A stretch of DNA of 64,000 nucleotides from Streptomyces sp. SDr-06. Its GTDB lineage: Bacteria; Actinomycetota; Actinomycetes; Streptomycetales; Streptomycetaceae. Below are positions 8,985 through 18,022 of this stretch, in pieces. The number at the start of each line of letters is the position of its first letter. The stretch's first letter is position 1. The stretch spans positions 47,436 through 111,435 of the forward strand of contig NZ_QOLA01000024.1 of the NCBI RefSeq assembly GCF_003324565.1, in the 5' to 3' direction. The notes beneath the pieces are model-generated. The model was not told the DNA's origin. It made no database searches and saw only the letters and a program-made list of their open reading frames with translations. The translations under genes were made by a program, and so were the position numbers.

Positions 8985-9533
8985 TCCGGAGATACTGACC
9001 TCTCTCCAGCAGCCGAGCGACGCGGCATGGTCGTGGTCGAGGGGGATCGGGGACTGGTCCCTGACGTTCGTAGCGATCGTTCCCTGCGCAAGGAGCTGGA
9101 CTTCGAGGTCGACGCTGCGCTTCTTGGCGAACCGTAGGTTGGAGCGGACCCCTGAAAGTCGTTCTTGGAGTGAGCGGTGTTCTTGGGCCAGTTGACCTAC
9201 GCGAACGTTGAGCTGGATGCTCTCGGCACGGTACTGGGGCGGAATCCGCCAGGGGTCTTGTGCACGGCATCTCGTAGTTCACCCATGAGTTCACCGATCC
9301 GTTTGCGTTGGACCAGCTTGAGCCCGCCGTTGTCGGCCGCGTGCGACAGCCGCCTGGCCGATGGTGTCCTCGTGCACGAACGCCACCGGAGCCAGGCCCT
9401 CCCGGCCGGTCGGCGAGTAGATCCTGTGCCTCAGCCGCTCCTCGTGGTCGACGTGCTCGCCCTCTTCCGGCCCCGAGCGGACCAGGTCCACCGTGTGCTT
9501 GTCCGCGTCCTCCGGCAACAGCCGCCCCCGCAC
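8985..9533 (-). pseudogene. decayed gene of unknown function
   Basis: Two frames on the minus strand join into a plausible helical protein. The upstream part (9533 to about 9310) includes DADKHTVDLVRSGPEEGEHV. The downstream part (about 9265 to 8985) includes GQLAQEHRSLQERLSG and RSNLRFAKKRSVDLEVQLL, a coiled-coil-like stretch. A frameshift and a stop near 9280 disrupt it. I do not recognise the family. The coding-like composition is better than that of the opposite strand, which is why I treat this as a remnant rather than noise. Confidence 0.35.
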
Positions 9534-9718
9534 GAGTTGGCTGCCAAGCTGCGCCGCTACTGGGCGCCCGCGCCCCCAGGCCCGCGCGCTGCACGAAGCC
9601 CCAAACCTCTACAGCCGCGGATTCGTGCTGGTGCCGTCGGACCAGTCGCAAAAACGACTTTCCGCCAGTTCGGAGCACTACCCGCGACGCACTGCCGACG
9701 TGACCCGTTGGACTGTGT

Positions 9719-9907
9719 ATGGAGTCTTTCTCTCTGGTGCCATCCGCCGAGATGACCCGGCTACAAGTTGCGTTCCGCAGCACCTCCGACTCGCCGATCT
9801 ACGACACCGTCGTACGGCAGTGGCTCCAACAGGGCCGCGAAGTCCCCCGCGCCGTCACATCGGTCAGTTGGAGACCGCAGGTCGCCGACCTCTTCGAGAG
9901 GGCATGA
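9719..9907 (+). CDS. short hypothetical ORF (possible remnant)
   Basis: A 62-residue frame begins with ATG and contains SPIYDTVVRQWLQQGREVPR, which looks like genuine Streptomyces protein sequence. There is no clear ribosome site, and the surroundings are decayed, so it may be a fragment of a longer lost gene. Function unknown. Confidence 0.3.
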   Translation: MESFSLVPSAEMTRLQVAFRSTSDSPIYDTVVRQWLQQGREVPRAVTSVSWRPQVADLFERA

Positions 9908-9981
9908 ACCTGGACCGGACAGCGAACCAGCTCCGCGGCTGTCGGCGCCACGACGTTTTCACCGCCGGACAGGGCGCGGGG

Positions 9982-10140
9982 TCACAGATCCTCGTCCGTC
10001 AGCCAGTCGAGATCGCCGATGGCGAAGAGTGCGGTGTCGTCGCCGAACCCAGTCAGGGGATGGCCCAACCCCTGACTGAACAGGGCATTCGTTCCGCCGC
10101 CGTACTGGGGATCTGCTCCCCCGTCAACGACGGATGGCGT
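9982..10140 (-). pseudogene. C-terminal remnant of an unknown protein
   Basis: The minus strand ends in a coding-like segment, GFGDDTALFAIGDLDWLTDE, before a stop at 9982. Upstream the frame degenerates and meets the IS256 pseudogene at about 10265. It is probably the 3' part of a gene cut by the insertion. No family recognised. Confidence 0.3.
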
Positions 10141-10264
10141 CCCGCGTGATGGTGTAGGCGATCGACGCTGAGTAGTGCTCCGGCTGATGGCGCGCGCTCC
10201 CTGCGCACGAGGCGGGCCACCGTGCAATCCTCCCTGATAAAGAGCCAGTTCATCGAGGGAGGAG

Positions 10265-11520
10265 GCACACAGCGGCCCTGTCCCAGTCTGAACTACTACG
10301 TCTGCTCGATGCACTACGTTCGGCCGAGGGACTTGAACTCGTCCGCGGTGTGGCCGAGAGGAAGCTGCAGGAGCTGATCGAGGCCGAGACCGCGGCGAAG
10401 ATCGGTGCCGAGTGGAACGAGCACACCGATGCCCGCACCAACTACCGCAACGGGCACCGGGACAAGACGCTCACCACGCAGGCCGGCGATATGGAGCTGG
10501 CCATCCCGAAACTGCGGGCCGGGAGCTTCTTCCCCTGCCTGCTGGAACGGCGGCGCCGCGTCGACCAGGCCCTCTACGCCGTCATCATGGAGGCATACGT
10601 TGAAGGCGTCTCCACTCGTCCACTCGCAGCTTGGATGACCTGGTCAAAGCGTTGGACGGGGACAGCGGGATATCCAAGAGCGAGGTCTCGAGGATCTGCG
10701 CCGCCCTGGACGAGCCGCTGACCGCGTTCCGCACCAGGCCCCTGAACCACCCCCCGCTTCCCGTACCTCTACCTGGATGCGACGTACTGCAGGGCGAGGG
10801 TCCGTCACCAGATCGCCTCGAGGGCCGTGGTGATCGCGACCGGCATCACCGAGGATGGCGGCCGCGAGGTCCTCGGGGTGATGGTCGGCGACAGCGAGAC
10901 CGAGGCATTTTGGACCGAGTTCCTTCGCCACCTGCGCGAACGCGGCCCGAGCGGGGTCCGCCTGGTCCTCGCCGACCACCACACCGGGCTGGTCAACGCG
11001 ATCCGCAAGGTGATGATCGGCGCCGCCTACCAAAGATGCCGCGTCCAATTTTTTCGGAACGTCTTCGGGGTGATCCCGAAGGACGCCGCTGAGATGGTCG
11101 CCGCGACGATCCGCACGATCTTCGCCCAGCCCACCGAGAACGCGGTCAGGGTCCCAGGTCGACACCGTCGCCGACATGCTCGGCAGCCAGTCCCCCAAGG
11201 TCAGACAGATGCTGCTGGACGCTAAGGACGACCTGACCGCCTTCGCCGTGTTTCCCGAGCGGCACTGGAAGAAGATCCAGTCAACGCACCCGCTGGAGAG
11301 GATCAACCGGGAGATCAAGCGCCGCACCGATGGCGTCCAGGTCTTCCCCAACGACGACGCCCTGCTGCGGCTGGTCACCGCCGTGCTCTTCGAGCTGCAC
11401 GACGAATGGATCGCCTTCCCCCGCCGCTACATGCCCGAGGGCAGCATGGCCGAGCTCTACACCGAACTCCCCGAAAGCGCCCCCGCGCTACCCCACACCA
11501 CCAACACGACCACCGATTGA
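10265..11520 (+). pseudogene. IS256-family (mutator) transposase, frameshifted
   Basis: Almost the whole of an IS256 transposase can be read, but only by changing frame about three times. The first part (to about 10620) includes AERKLQELIEAETAAKIGAEW. The second (10625-10745) includes SVDDLVKALDGDSGISKSEV. The third (10750-11150) includes YLYLDATYC and ADHHTGLV, the catalytic Asp regions. The last (11155-11520) includes WKKIQSTHPLERINREIKRR with the catalytic Glu. No start codon is evident at the 5' end. The element is therefore inactive. Its extreme 3' end is repeated at 12758-12836. Confidence 0.85.
11407..11480 (+). repeat. direct repeat copy 1 (IS256 3' end)
   Basis: The last coding part of the IS256 pseudogene. 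It is repeated, with about three substitutions, at 12758-12831 in the same orientation, offset by exactly 1351 bases. Confidence 0.85.
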
Positions 11521-11753
11521 TCGGCTACACCACCACAAGGGACACGATCCAGCCACGCGGGGGCAGACCGATGGCTCCGCCATGCGAGTGGCGGCGTCGC
11601 GACTGCCACGGCCGAACTCTGCGCCTGGGCTCTCTCCGCTGAGGTTCTGGGGGCTACGAACACTGGCGCCTCTTATCGCGCGACCTCGACCTGCACAACC
11701 GGACATCTGATGCCATAGTGGCCAGGTAGCCGGGGTGGAGACGGGAGAGTCTC

Positions 11754-12554
11754 ATGCCGAACAGCCGGATACCCGTGGTATTCGTCCACGGCCTGTGGCT
11801 CCACGCCATAAGTTGGCAGCAGTGGGCACAACGATTCGCCGACGAGGGCTACGATCCGGTGATGCCAGCGTGGCCGGGCGAGCCCGACACCGTCGCGGAA
11901 GCCCGCGCCCACCCCGAAACCCAGGCCGGCGTAGGTGTCGAGGCCATTTCCGCCGCATGCGCAGCTGTGATCGAGCAGCTGCCCGAACCGCCCGTCCTGG
12001 TCGGGCACTCCATGGGCGGCTTCGTGGTCCAGCATCTGCTGGGACAGGGAATCGGACGGGCCGCCGTGGCCATTTCCCCCGGACAGATCAAAGGCGTCAA
12101 AGCGCTCAGTCCCACCCAGGGCAGAGCCACCTTTCCTGTCCTCAGGAATCCCCGCAACGCGGAACGAGCCGTGTCCCTCACCCCGGAGCAGTTCCGCTTT
12201 GGCTTCGCCAACGCGGTTTCCAAGGAGGAGTCCGACACGCTCTACGAGAAATGGTCGATGCCCAGCCCGGCCCGTCCCCTCTTCGAGCTGGCACTCGCCA
12301 ACCTCCACCGCGACTCACCCGCGAAGGTCGCTACGGACAACGAGGAACGCGGCCCGCTGCTCCTGCTCTCCGGCAAACTGGACCACACCATCCCGGACAT
12401 CCTCACCCGCTCCACGTACAAGCAGTACAAGCGCTCCTCGGCGGTGACCGAATACCAGCGCTTCGACGACCGCGGCCACTCCCTCATCGTCGACAGCGGC
12501 TGGCCCGCCGTCACCGACGCAGCCTTGAAATGGCTGCGCAAGCACATCCCTTGA
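11754..12554 (+). CDS. alpha/beta hydrolase
   Basis: This 266-residue soluble hydrolase has the oxyanion HG dipeptide in VFVHGLWLH, a nucleophile elbow GHSMGG (Ser near residue 86), an acid in the SGKLDH region near residue 209, and a catalytic His in DDRGHSLI near residue 242. It is a single-domain esterase/lipase-like member; the substrate is unknown. GGGAG lies just upstream of the ATG. It is intact although it lies between an IS256 pseudogene and a second copy of that element's tail, so it may have been carried as passenger DNA. Confidence 0.88.
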   Translation: MPNSRIPVVFVHGLWLHAISWQQWAQRFADEGYDPVMPAWPGEPDTVAEARAHPETQAGVGVEAISAACAAVIEQLPEPPVLVGHSMGGFVVQHLLGQGIGRAAVAISPGQIKGVKALSPTQGRATFPVLRNPRNAERAVSLTPEQFRFGFANAVSKEESDTLYEKWSMPSPARPLFELALANLHRDSPAKVATDNEERGPLLLLSGKLDHTIPDILTRSTYKQYKRSSAVTEYQRFDDRGHSLIVDSGWPAVTDAALKWLRKHIP

Positions 12555-12757
12555 CGTTCCTCCAGTGCCCGCCCGCGAGTTCGCCCACAACCAAGCAGCC
12601 CGACCCGTAGGACGTCCAAGTCTGTGTCTACGTCTCACCGTCGCATGTCGCGTTGCAGGTCCTCGGTGTGGCAGGGGAAGGACGTTGGCGGGGAAAGATG
12701 GGGAGGGCTTAATGGCTCTCCTCATCTGACGACGGGGCACAGTCGATCGTGCGTCCT

Positions 12758-12836
12758 TGGATCGCCTTCCCCCGCCGCTACATGCCCGGGGGCAGCATGA
12801 CCGAGCTCTACCCCGAACTCCCCGAAAGCGCCCTCG
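12758..12836 (+). repeat. direct repeat copy 2, orphan IS256 tail
   Basis: A second copy of the IS256 3' coding end, readable as IAFPRRYMPGGSMTELYPEL. Nothing upstream resembles the rest of the transposase, so this is a remnant of another, mostly deleted copy or the product of a local duplication. The alpha/beta hydrolase gene lies between the two copies. Confidence 0.8.
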
Positions 12837-13024
12837 CGGAGCGGCGTCGACTGACAGGCGAACGGTGACGCTCCACGCTGCAGGCGTGGGACCGGCGTTG
12901 TTGCCCCGGGGTATGGCGGCAACCCCGTCAGGGGCAGCTGGGGATCTGATCAGGCTGGAGCGATCCCGCACACCGCCTCGCGGCATGGTGGGGGTCCGCC
13001 ATCTCAGCCTGTCATCGGCGCAGT

Positions 13025-13282
13025 TCAGCGGTCGGGCAGCAGCGCTCCGCCCGTCTGGTCGATGACGTTGCCGACGGAGCAGTTGTTCTGGTGGTTGCCG
13101 GTCCAGTCGCTGAGTGCGGGTACCACGGCAAGTTCCTGGATGCACACGGCTGCGGCGGCGAAGTTCCAGTTGTTCGCGGCGCTGACCCCGCCGGCGAAGT
13201 TGCTGTCGTTGTCGGCGAAGGCAGGCTGGGCGGCAGAGAGGGCCGCAGCGGCGAGCAGGCCGCACGTGATGATCTTTCGCAT
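13025..13282 (-). CDS. small exported protein with two cysteines
   Basis: This 85-residue protein starts with a clear Sec signal peptide (MRKIITCGLLAAAALSAAQP, AFA cleavage near residue 23). The mature part is ~60 residues, Asn/Ala-rich, with two Cys that could form a disulphide and the segment SAANNWNFAAAAVC. I recall similar short secreted proteins in Streptomyces without known function; it is not a canonical chaplin or rodlin. The ATG at 13282 is chosen because the signal peptide begins there; the ribosome site is weak. Confidence 0.6.
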   Translation of the reverse strand: MRKIITCGLLAAAALSAAQPAFADNDSNFAGGVSAANNWNFAAAAVCIQELAVVPALSDWTGNHQNNCSVGNVIDQTGGALLPDR

Positions 13283-13619
13283 GCCCAGTGAACGCCCGCC
13301 TTCCGCGAAAGTCACGCACGCGCCCCGTCTGAACCCACCTACCCGAGCAGCGGGCACCGGCCTGGTGACCCAGCGCGCGTGGCCGTGGCAACGGTGGCGC
13401 TGAGGTGCTGTCCGACCGGGTTTGCACACCCCACTCTGAGCCCCGGCCGCCGTTGCGGCCTGCCGCGCCTCCACGGCGGTTGCCCGCGACAACGGCGGCC
13501 GGGACCACACCCCAGGGCGTTTGAGGGTCTTGCGACGGCGTTAGGGCCGACCGGGTGTCCGTGCCTGCGTGCGACGCCCCGGGGCCCCAGGAGCGTGTCA
13601 CAGGACGACCAGGCTCGTT

Positions 13620-13635
13620 GGTGTTCACGAACACC
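13620..13635 (+). promoter_or_regulatory. inverted repeat upstream of small exported gene
   Basis: GGTGTTC and GAACACC are separated by two bases, giving a 7-2-7 inverted repeat centred about 35 bases before the start of the 71-residue exported protein. The position is right for an operator over its promoter. The cognate regulator is not identifiable. Confidence 0.4.
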
Positions 13636-13661
13636 CTTATCGAGCGAGAGGTGAACTTCTT

Positions 13662-13877
13662 ATGCTTCGAATGAGCGTTGTCCTGGCCACGGCCATCGTG
13701 ACCACCGGCCTGGCCTCTCCGATGGCGAGCGCCGTCGCCATCTCCAAGCCTGTCCCGCCGTACGCCTATCAGGACTGCCTGAAAGCCACCAAGCAGAAGG
13801 GCGAGTCCCCGTCTCATTCCAAGTGGCATTGCGACCAGTTGGTGAAAAAGGGCTGGGTCAAGCCGCCGACCCGATGA
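13662..13877 (+). CDS. small exported protein with two cysteines
   Basis: This 71-residue protein has a Sec-type signal sequence (LRMSVVLATAIVTTGLASPM, cleavage near AVA at ~26). The mature part is a basic ~45 residues with two Cys, in YQDCLKATKQKG and KWHCDQLVKKGW. Such short basic secreted peptides are common in actinomycetes; the role is unknown. AGAGGTG sits ~9 bases before the ATG at 13662. It lies beside another small exported gene on the opposite strand, but the two differ in sequence. Confidence 0.6.
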   Translation: MLRMSVVLATAIVTTGLASPMASAVAISKPVPPYAYQDCLKATKQKGESPSHSKWHCDQLVKKGWVKPPTR

Positions 13878-13974
13878 TCGATCGGCACTCTGTGGAGTGA
13901 TCGCAGGGTACGAGGCGGCCTTCCTCGTGATCCTGAACTCTTCACTGAGACAATGGGGTTCACGAGAAGGGCCG

Positions 13975-14290
13975 CGCGGTTGAGTGTGCTGGCGTCGACC
14001 GGTAGGCAGAATGCGGACGCGGAACTCTCACGCTTTCGGACGGCCTTCTACGGGTGTCTGTCCGCGCGGTCGGACGCGTTCTTCGTGCACTGCTGTGCGC
14101 GGACGAGTCAACCCCGGGCGCCGGGTTGAGTTGTCCCTGCTCGGCGTGCACCAACGCGGCTACGGCTCGCTGTGCGGATCCCTGAACCACGGCCGCTCGA
14201 CAACGAGGCCTTGCGTGACCGGCTGATAACCCTGCCGATGCCCAGGGGCCCGCACGGCGCTTGCCGGCACATCCACGGCGATCGTCCGGA
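13975..14290 (+). pseudogene. decayed NF041680-type transposase, N-terminal part
   Basis: Fragments read in three frames. ELSRFRTAFYGCLSARSDAF (about 14018-14080) is followed by VELSLLGVHQRGYGSLCGSL and NHGR (about 14125-14200), then NEALRDRLITLPMPRGPHG (about 14188-14260). In order they match the N-terminus of the large transposase family I know as NF041680, where the corresponding text reads like RRGHGALYGALNHGRID. Frameshifts and the missing C-terminal two thirds show that it is dead. Confidence 0.6.
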
Positions 14291-14292
14291 CA

Positions 14293-14332
14293 CCGGCCGG
14301 GGCGAGCTCAATCCTGAACTCGCCCCGGCCGG
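14293..14332. repeat. perfect 14-bp inverted repeat (hairpin)
   Basis: CCGGCCGGGGCGAG (14293-14306) and its exact complement (14319-14332) enclose a 12-base loop. It would form a very stable hairpin, but without a T-run on either side. It sits at the broken end of the transposase remnant and could be a terminator, a recombination scar or an element end. Confidence 0.6.
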
Positions 14333-14344
14333 GTGGCGGTCCAC

Positions 14345-15170
14345 CCCATGCCGAGGTGACGGAACGCCGGGCCCCGCAACACAAAGGCCCCCAAGACCCC
14401 CTTCTCCGGCCTCACCGCCGCTCGCCGTGGTGGCAGATCGCGCGGGGACCGCGGCCCGCCGGTCGTGCGACTTTGTCCAAAGCGGCGCGGGCCCTGCGCT
14501 CGACGAGGATCCGTATGCAGTCCCGCACCGGCCAGTCACGGAAGGCCGCGCGCCTGACGCCGACGGCCGCCAGTACGTCTGGGTATCGATGCTTCCGCCG
14601 TCCAACGCCGATCAGGAGCACTGAAGTTGACAGCCCTGGCGATCGGGCCGGTGAGCCGGGCCAAGGTGTGGGACCAGGGGCCCCGGACCGGGGCCGTTCG
14701 CCGCGCCCGTGCACCACAGCGGCATCGCTCGACCGGTCCCCCGCCCTCGACCAGCACTGCGGACTCTTGCTCTCGGCACCACAAGTGACAGGTGTGCTGC
14801 GGAAGGGCACGGCCCCGTTTCGGCGTGGCGCAGTGCGGATGTGGACAGGGTGGTTCCGTGTTGGCCGACTCGGCGTTGGGGGACGTAATCGCCAGGTCAG
14901 GTCATGCGCCGACTCGGAAAGCGTTCCGCGGTCAGAGTACCGCTGCGATCGGCCGTGACCCGGTGTACTCCCGCCTCCCGCAGGTCCGCTGGGGATGGCT
15001 GATGCCGGTCGGGCCGTGGGGGTTGGCGGGAAAACGGTGAACCCCTGCCGGGCCGGGGCCGTTTCCCCCAGTGGCGTCCTGGATCGCCTGGACGCAGGGC
15101 CCGCGCGCCGGCCTCCGGTCGGCCACGGATCCTTTGGTGCCCTCAAGTGTCCCGATCGAAGGGAACGTTG
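14345..15170. other. non-coding or decayed stretch
   Basis: About 800 bases without a convincing gene. A minus-strand segment around 14420-14600 (containing FRDWPVRDCIRILVERRARA) has protein-like texture but no start or family. The last ~150 bases must contain the promoter of the nuclease-lectin gene; I could not assign its boxes. Confidence 0.4.
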
Positions 15171-17060
15171 ATGCACACTGATCGACTTCTTTGGCGCGGC
15201 GGCGCCGACGCCCGCCCGCCGGGCGGAGCTCGGCGTTTACGCCCCGTCGTGTCCGTCGTGACGGCATTCCTGCTGGCCTGTGCGGGGATCGTCACGGCCA
15301 CCAGCACCGCGCGGGCCGTGAATGGCGACGGCACATCGCCGTTCGCCACGTACAACATGCACGGCTCCGACAACGGTTCACGGTGGACGTCGGAGGTCGC
15401 ACCGCTGGCCGCGACCAACCAGGTGGTGGCGCTGCAGGAGGCGGGTGCGGGACCGCCGTTGCCGGCGCACGACAACGACCGCAGCGAGTTCCGCCAGATC
15501 CGGCTCACTCCCAACCGTGCCCCGCAGCCCAGTTCCGTCCAGCGGGTGACCTGGGCGGGCGGTCCGAACGCCAGCAGCCGCTACGTGTACTTTCTGCAGA
15601 CCGACCCGCGCAGGGTCGCGGGGACGGATCTGGACACGTGGGACGGCGGCCAGATGAACCTGGCGTTCGTCACCGACACCCCGGCCGACGACGTCCGGGT
15701 GCTGGAGAACCCCGCCTACAACCCGGACCCCAACGCCCCCAACAACCGCTACCGGGCGCGTCCCCTGCTCGGTCTGCGGTTCGGCAGCACCTGGTACTGG
15801 AACACCCACGCCCGCGGTGAGGACGTGCAAGGACTGCTCGGCCAAGTCCGCGCCTTCGCGGCCACCGACGGCCGGAACTGGGTGCTGGCCGGCGACTTCA
15901 ACGTGAACATCCTCAACCGTTCCAACGACGAGGCCCGCAACCAGTCGTTGCATCTGCGCGCAGACGAGGCTCTGCTGCGCACGGGGCAGCCGACGTACAT
16001 CGGCGGCGACACACCGAGCGAGCTGGACTACGCGATCACGCGCGGTGCACCGGGCGGCTTCGCCGCGACCGTTCCCCGGGGCGGCGGATCCGACCACGTG
16101 CCCGTCGAGTTCGCCCGCACCCCGCCTCCGGTTCGGGCGCCGCTCCCGTCCCACGTCTTCCACAGCGTGCTGGCCTCCCCAACCGGCGGTCTGCTGCAGG
16201 AGAACCCGAACCGTACGATCACGGTCGGGCAGGCCCGCTACAACGGCAGCCAGACCTTCCAGATGTTCACCACCGACGCGCTCACCCACTACCTGCAGAA
16301 CATCGGCACGGGTGACTGCATCGCGATCGCGCCCAGCGTCCGCCGGGCCGCCTCCACCCCGATCGTCGCGGGACGGTGCGCCGACCCGCGCGCGCAGTGG
16401 ACCATCGCCCACCTCGATGACCCCCCGGCCTGGAACGACGACAACGGCGGACCGCAACGCTGGCGGAACGTGGCCGTCCCCGGCCTCTGCCTCACCCCGA
16501 ACGGCGCCACGGTGAGCGCCGCGCCGTGCACCCAGGAAGCCGGCCAGCTCTGGTGGGACAACGCCGCCTCACCGCCCGCCGGATGGCAGACCACCGGTGA
16601 CAACGTGCGCCTGGAATCCTCCTTCCTCGGCGGGCGGCTGCGCAGGGCCGGCAACGTTCCCGGAACCTTCGTCTACACCCAGCCCACACCGCCCCGCTCG
16701 TGGTGGATCTACTGGCTGTTCTACGAGAAGCAGGACTTCGGTTGGAACATTCAGCGGATCAGCCGGGCCGACAACCTGGTCCGCATCCAGAGCCTCAGCG
16801 GCAACAACCAGTGCCTGGGCAGCCAGGACGTGAACGCCAACAAGCAGACGGCCGCCCTGCTGTATGCGTGTGACGATGCCCGTGGCGTCGCCGGAGCCGG
16901 TCAGCGCTGGCTCGCCGAGGCCTACCCGGACGGCAGCATCCGCTACCGCAACGAAGCCAACCACCTGTGCCTGCTGGCCCCCGACGCCAACCACGGCCGC
17001 GTCAACCTCTACACATGCCAGGACATCCCAGCCGAACGCTGGAACACCGTCAGCCCCTGA
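15171..17060 (+). CDS. secreted CdtB-like nuclease fused to ricin-type lectin repeats
   Basis: This 629-residue protein begins with a basic region and hydrophobic signal sequence (residues ~20-50). Residues ~58-318 match the DNase-I-like CdtB fold: ATYNMHG start, catalytic Glu in ALQEAG (~89), His in NTHARGED (~213), GDFNVN with Asp/Asn (~242/244), ELDYAI Asp (~286), and a terminal SDHVPVEF pair (308/309). Residues ~325-629 form ricin B-like lectin repeats with QxW-type motifs (AQW, QLWW, GQRW, ERW) and paired Cys. Such nucleases cleave DNA or phosphoinositides; the lectin half should bind glycans. The ATG at 15171 follows GAAGGGA. It is monocistronic; the gene that follows is a converging regulator. 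Confidence 0.85.
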   Translation: MHTDRLLWRGGADARPPGGARRLRPVVSVVTAFLLACAGIVTATSTARAVNGDGTSPFATYNMHGSDNGSRWTSEVAPLAATNQVVALQEAGAGPPLPAHDNDRSEFRQIRLTPNRAPQPSSVQRVTWAGGPNASSRYVYFLQTDPRRVAGTDLDTWDGGQMNLAFVTDTPADDVRVLENPAYNPDPNAPNNRYRARPLLGLRFGSTWYWNTHARGEDVQGLLGQVRAFAATDGRNWVLAGDFNVNILNRSNDEARNQSLHLRADEALLRTGQPTYIGGDTPSELDYAITRGAPGGFAATVPRGGGSDHVPVEFARTPPPVRAPLPSHVFHSVLASPTGGLLQENPNRTITVGQARYNGSQTFQMFTTDALTHYLQNIGTGDCIAIAPSVRRAASTPIVAGRCADPRAQWTIAHLDDPPAWNDDNGGPQRWRNVAVPGLCLTPNGATVSAAPCTQEAGQLWWDNAASPPAGWQTTGDNVRLESSFLGGRLRRAGNVPGTFVYTQPTPPRSWWIYWLFYEKQDFGWNIQRISRADNLVRIQSLSGNNQCLGSQDVNANKQTAALLYACDDARGVAGAGQRWLAEAYPDGSIRYRNEANHLCLLAPDANHGRVNLYTCQDIPAERWNTVSP

Positions 17061-17349
17061 ACCCCGCCGGGCCGTCTGGGACCACCGCACGACCGGCCCG
17101 GGCGGCCCGGCCCGGCTGAAGGTGCGGCGCGGACCGGTACCGCTCGTTCGGCCTGCCGAGTCGTCGCCCGGTTCGGCCGGTACGGGCAAGACCCCGGCGC
17201 GGGCGTCACGGTCGCAGGGCTCGGGCCCGCGCCGCTCGTAGCACCAGGCACCGAACCGTACGGCCGCCGCGACGCAATGGAGAGCAGGACGGTCTCGTAC
17301 AGCTCGGGCACCGGCCAGCTGCTTCTGTTCGGTCGAGCGGCGCGGTCCC
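17061..17349. other. convergent intergenic region
   Basis: About 290 GC-rich bases between the nuclease-lectin gene and the converging TetR gene. I see no gene and no clear T-run terminator. Confidence 0.4.
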
Positions 17350-17961
17350 TCAGGCCGAGAGCGCCGCGATGACCTTCGCGGTGAGCCGGTCCAGGTAGTC
17401 GTCGCCGGTCGGGGTGCGCACCACGGCCACGCGCCAGTAGACCGGGCTCGTGAGGAAGTCCAGGTTCAGTTCATTGTTGGCGTCCGGCGGGAGTTCGCCG
17501 CGCTCGACCGCCCTGCGCAGCACGTGGGAGGCGTGCTCGCGGCGCGGGTCGCGCACCGCGGCGAGCAGGGCTCTGCCGAGTTCCTCGTTGCGGATGCTCT
17601 CGGCCATCAGGTCCGGGATGACGCGGGTGGTCAGCGGGTGGCTGAGCGCGGTGATCCAGCCATGCAGGAACGCGCGTACGTCGCCGTGCAGCGAGCCGGT
17701 GTCGGGGAGAGGCCCAGCGGTGGCCACCTCGGAGACCAACGCGACGGTCATCGCCTGCTTCGAGGGCCACCTGCGGTACAGAGCGGCCTTGCCCGCGCCT
17801 GCGCGGCGGGCGACGGCCTCCATCGCCAAGCGGCCGTAACCGGCCTCGGCCAGTTCCTCGAAGAACGCCGCGGTCAGCGCCTGGGTGACCTCGTCCTGCA
17901 GGACGGGCCCTCCCGCGGCGCGCCGCTCCGGCGGGGACGTGGGGGTGGCTGCTGCGCTCAT
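17350..17961 (-). CDS. TetR/AcrR-family regulator
   Basis: This 203-residue regulator has an N-terminal TetR helix-turn-helix (MEAVARRAGAGKAALYRRWP, residues ~45-65) and a C-terminal helical ligand domain of the TetR_C_11-like type. It is divergent from an alpha/beta hydrolase gene. Two 25-bp palindromes lie in the 137-base gap, so it very probably represses itself and the hydrolase until a ligand binds. The ATG at 17961 is preferred over a GTG nine bases upstream because the GGTGGG spacing is better. Confidence 0.9.
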   Translation of the reverse strand: MSAAATPTSPPERRAAGGPVLQDEVTQALTAAFFEELAEAGYGRLAMEAVARRAGAGKAALYRRWPSKQAMTVALVSEVATAGPLPDTGSLHGDVRAFLHGWITALSHPLTTRVIPDLMAESIRNEELGRALLAAVRDPRREHASHVLRRAVERGELPPDANNELNLDFLTSPVYWRVAVVRTPTGDDYLDRLTAKVIAALSA

Positions 17962-17975
17962 GTGGCCCACCCTAT

Positions 17976-18000
17976 CCGAGACGGAACGGTTGCGTCTCGG
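17976..18000. promoter_or_regulatory. TetR operator copy 1
   Basis: Palindrome CCGAGACG-N9-CGTCTCGG, 15 bases upstream of the TetR start. It shares the half-site and the inner GAACGG with a second copy at 18023-18047. It should cover the TetR promoter or its 5' leader. Confidence 0.75.
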
Positions 18001-18022
18001 CTGTTCGCCCTCTAGGCTCCAA

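Noticed and set aside
14412..15176. A 254-codon leftward frame before the nuclease-lectin gene
   Set aside because: Only the last ~60 codons look protein-like; the rest is Arg/Pro-rich and overlaps the promoter of the nuclease gene.
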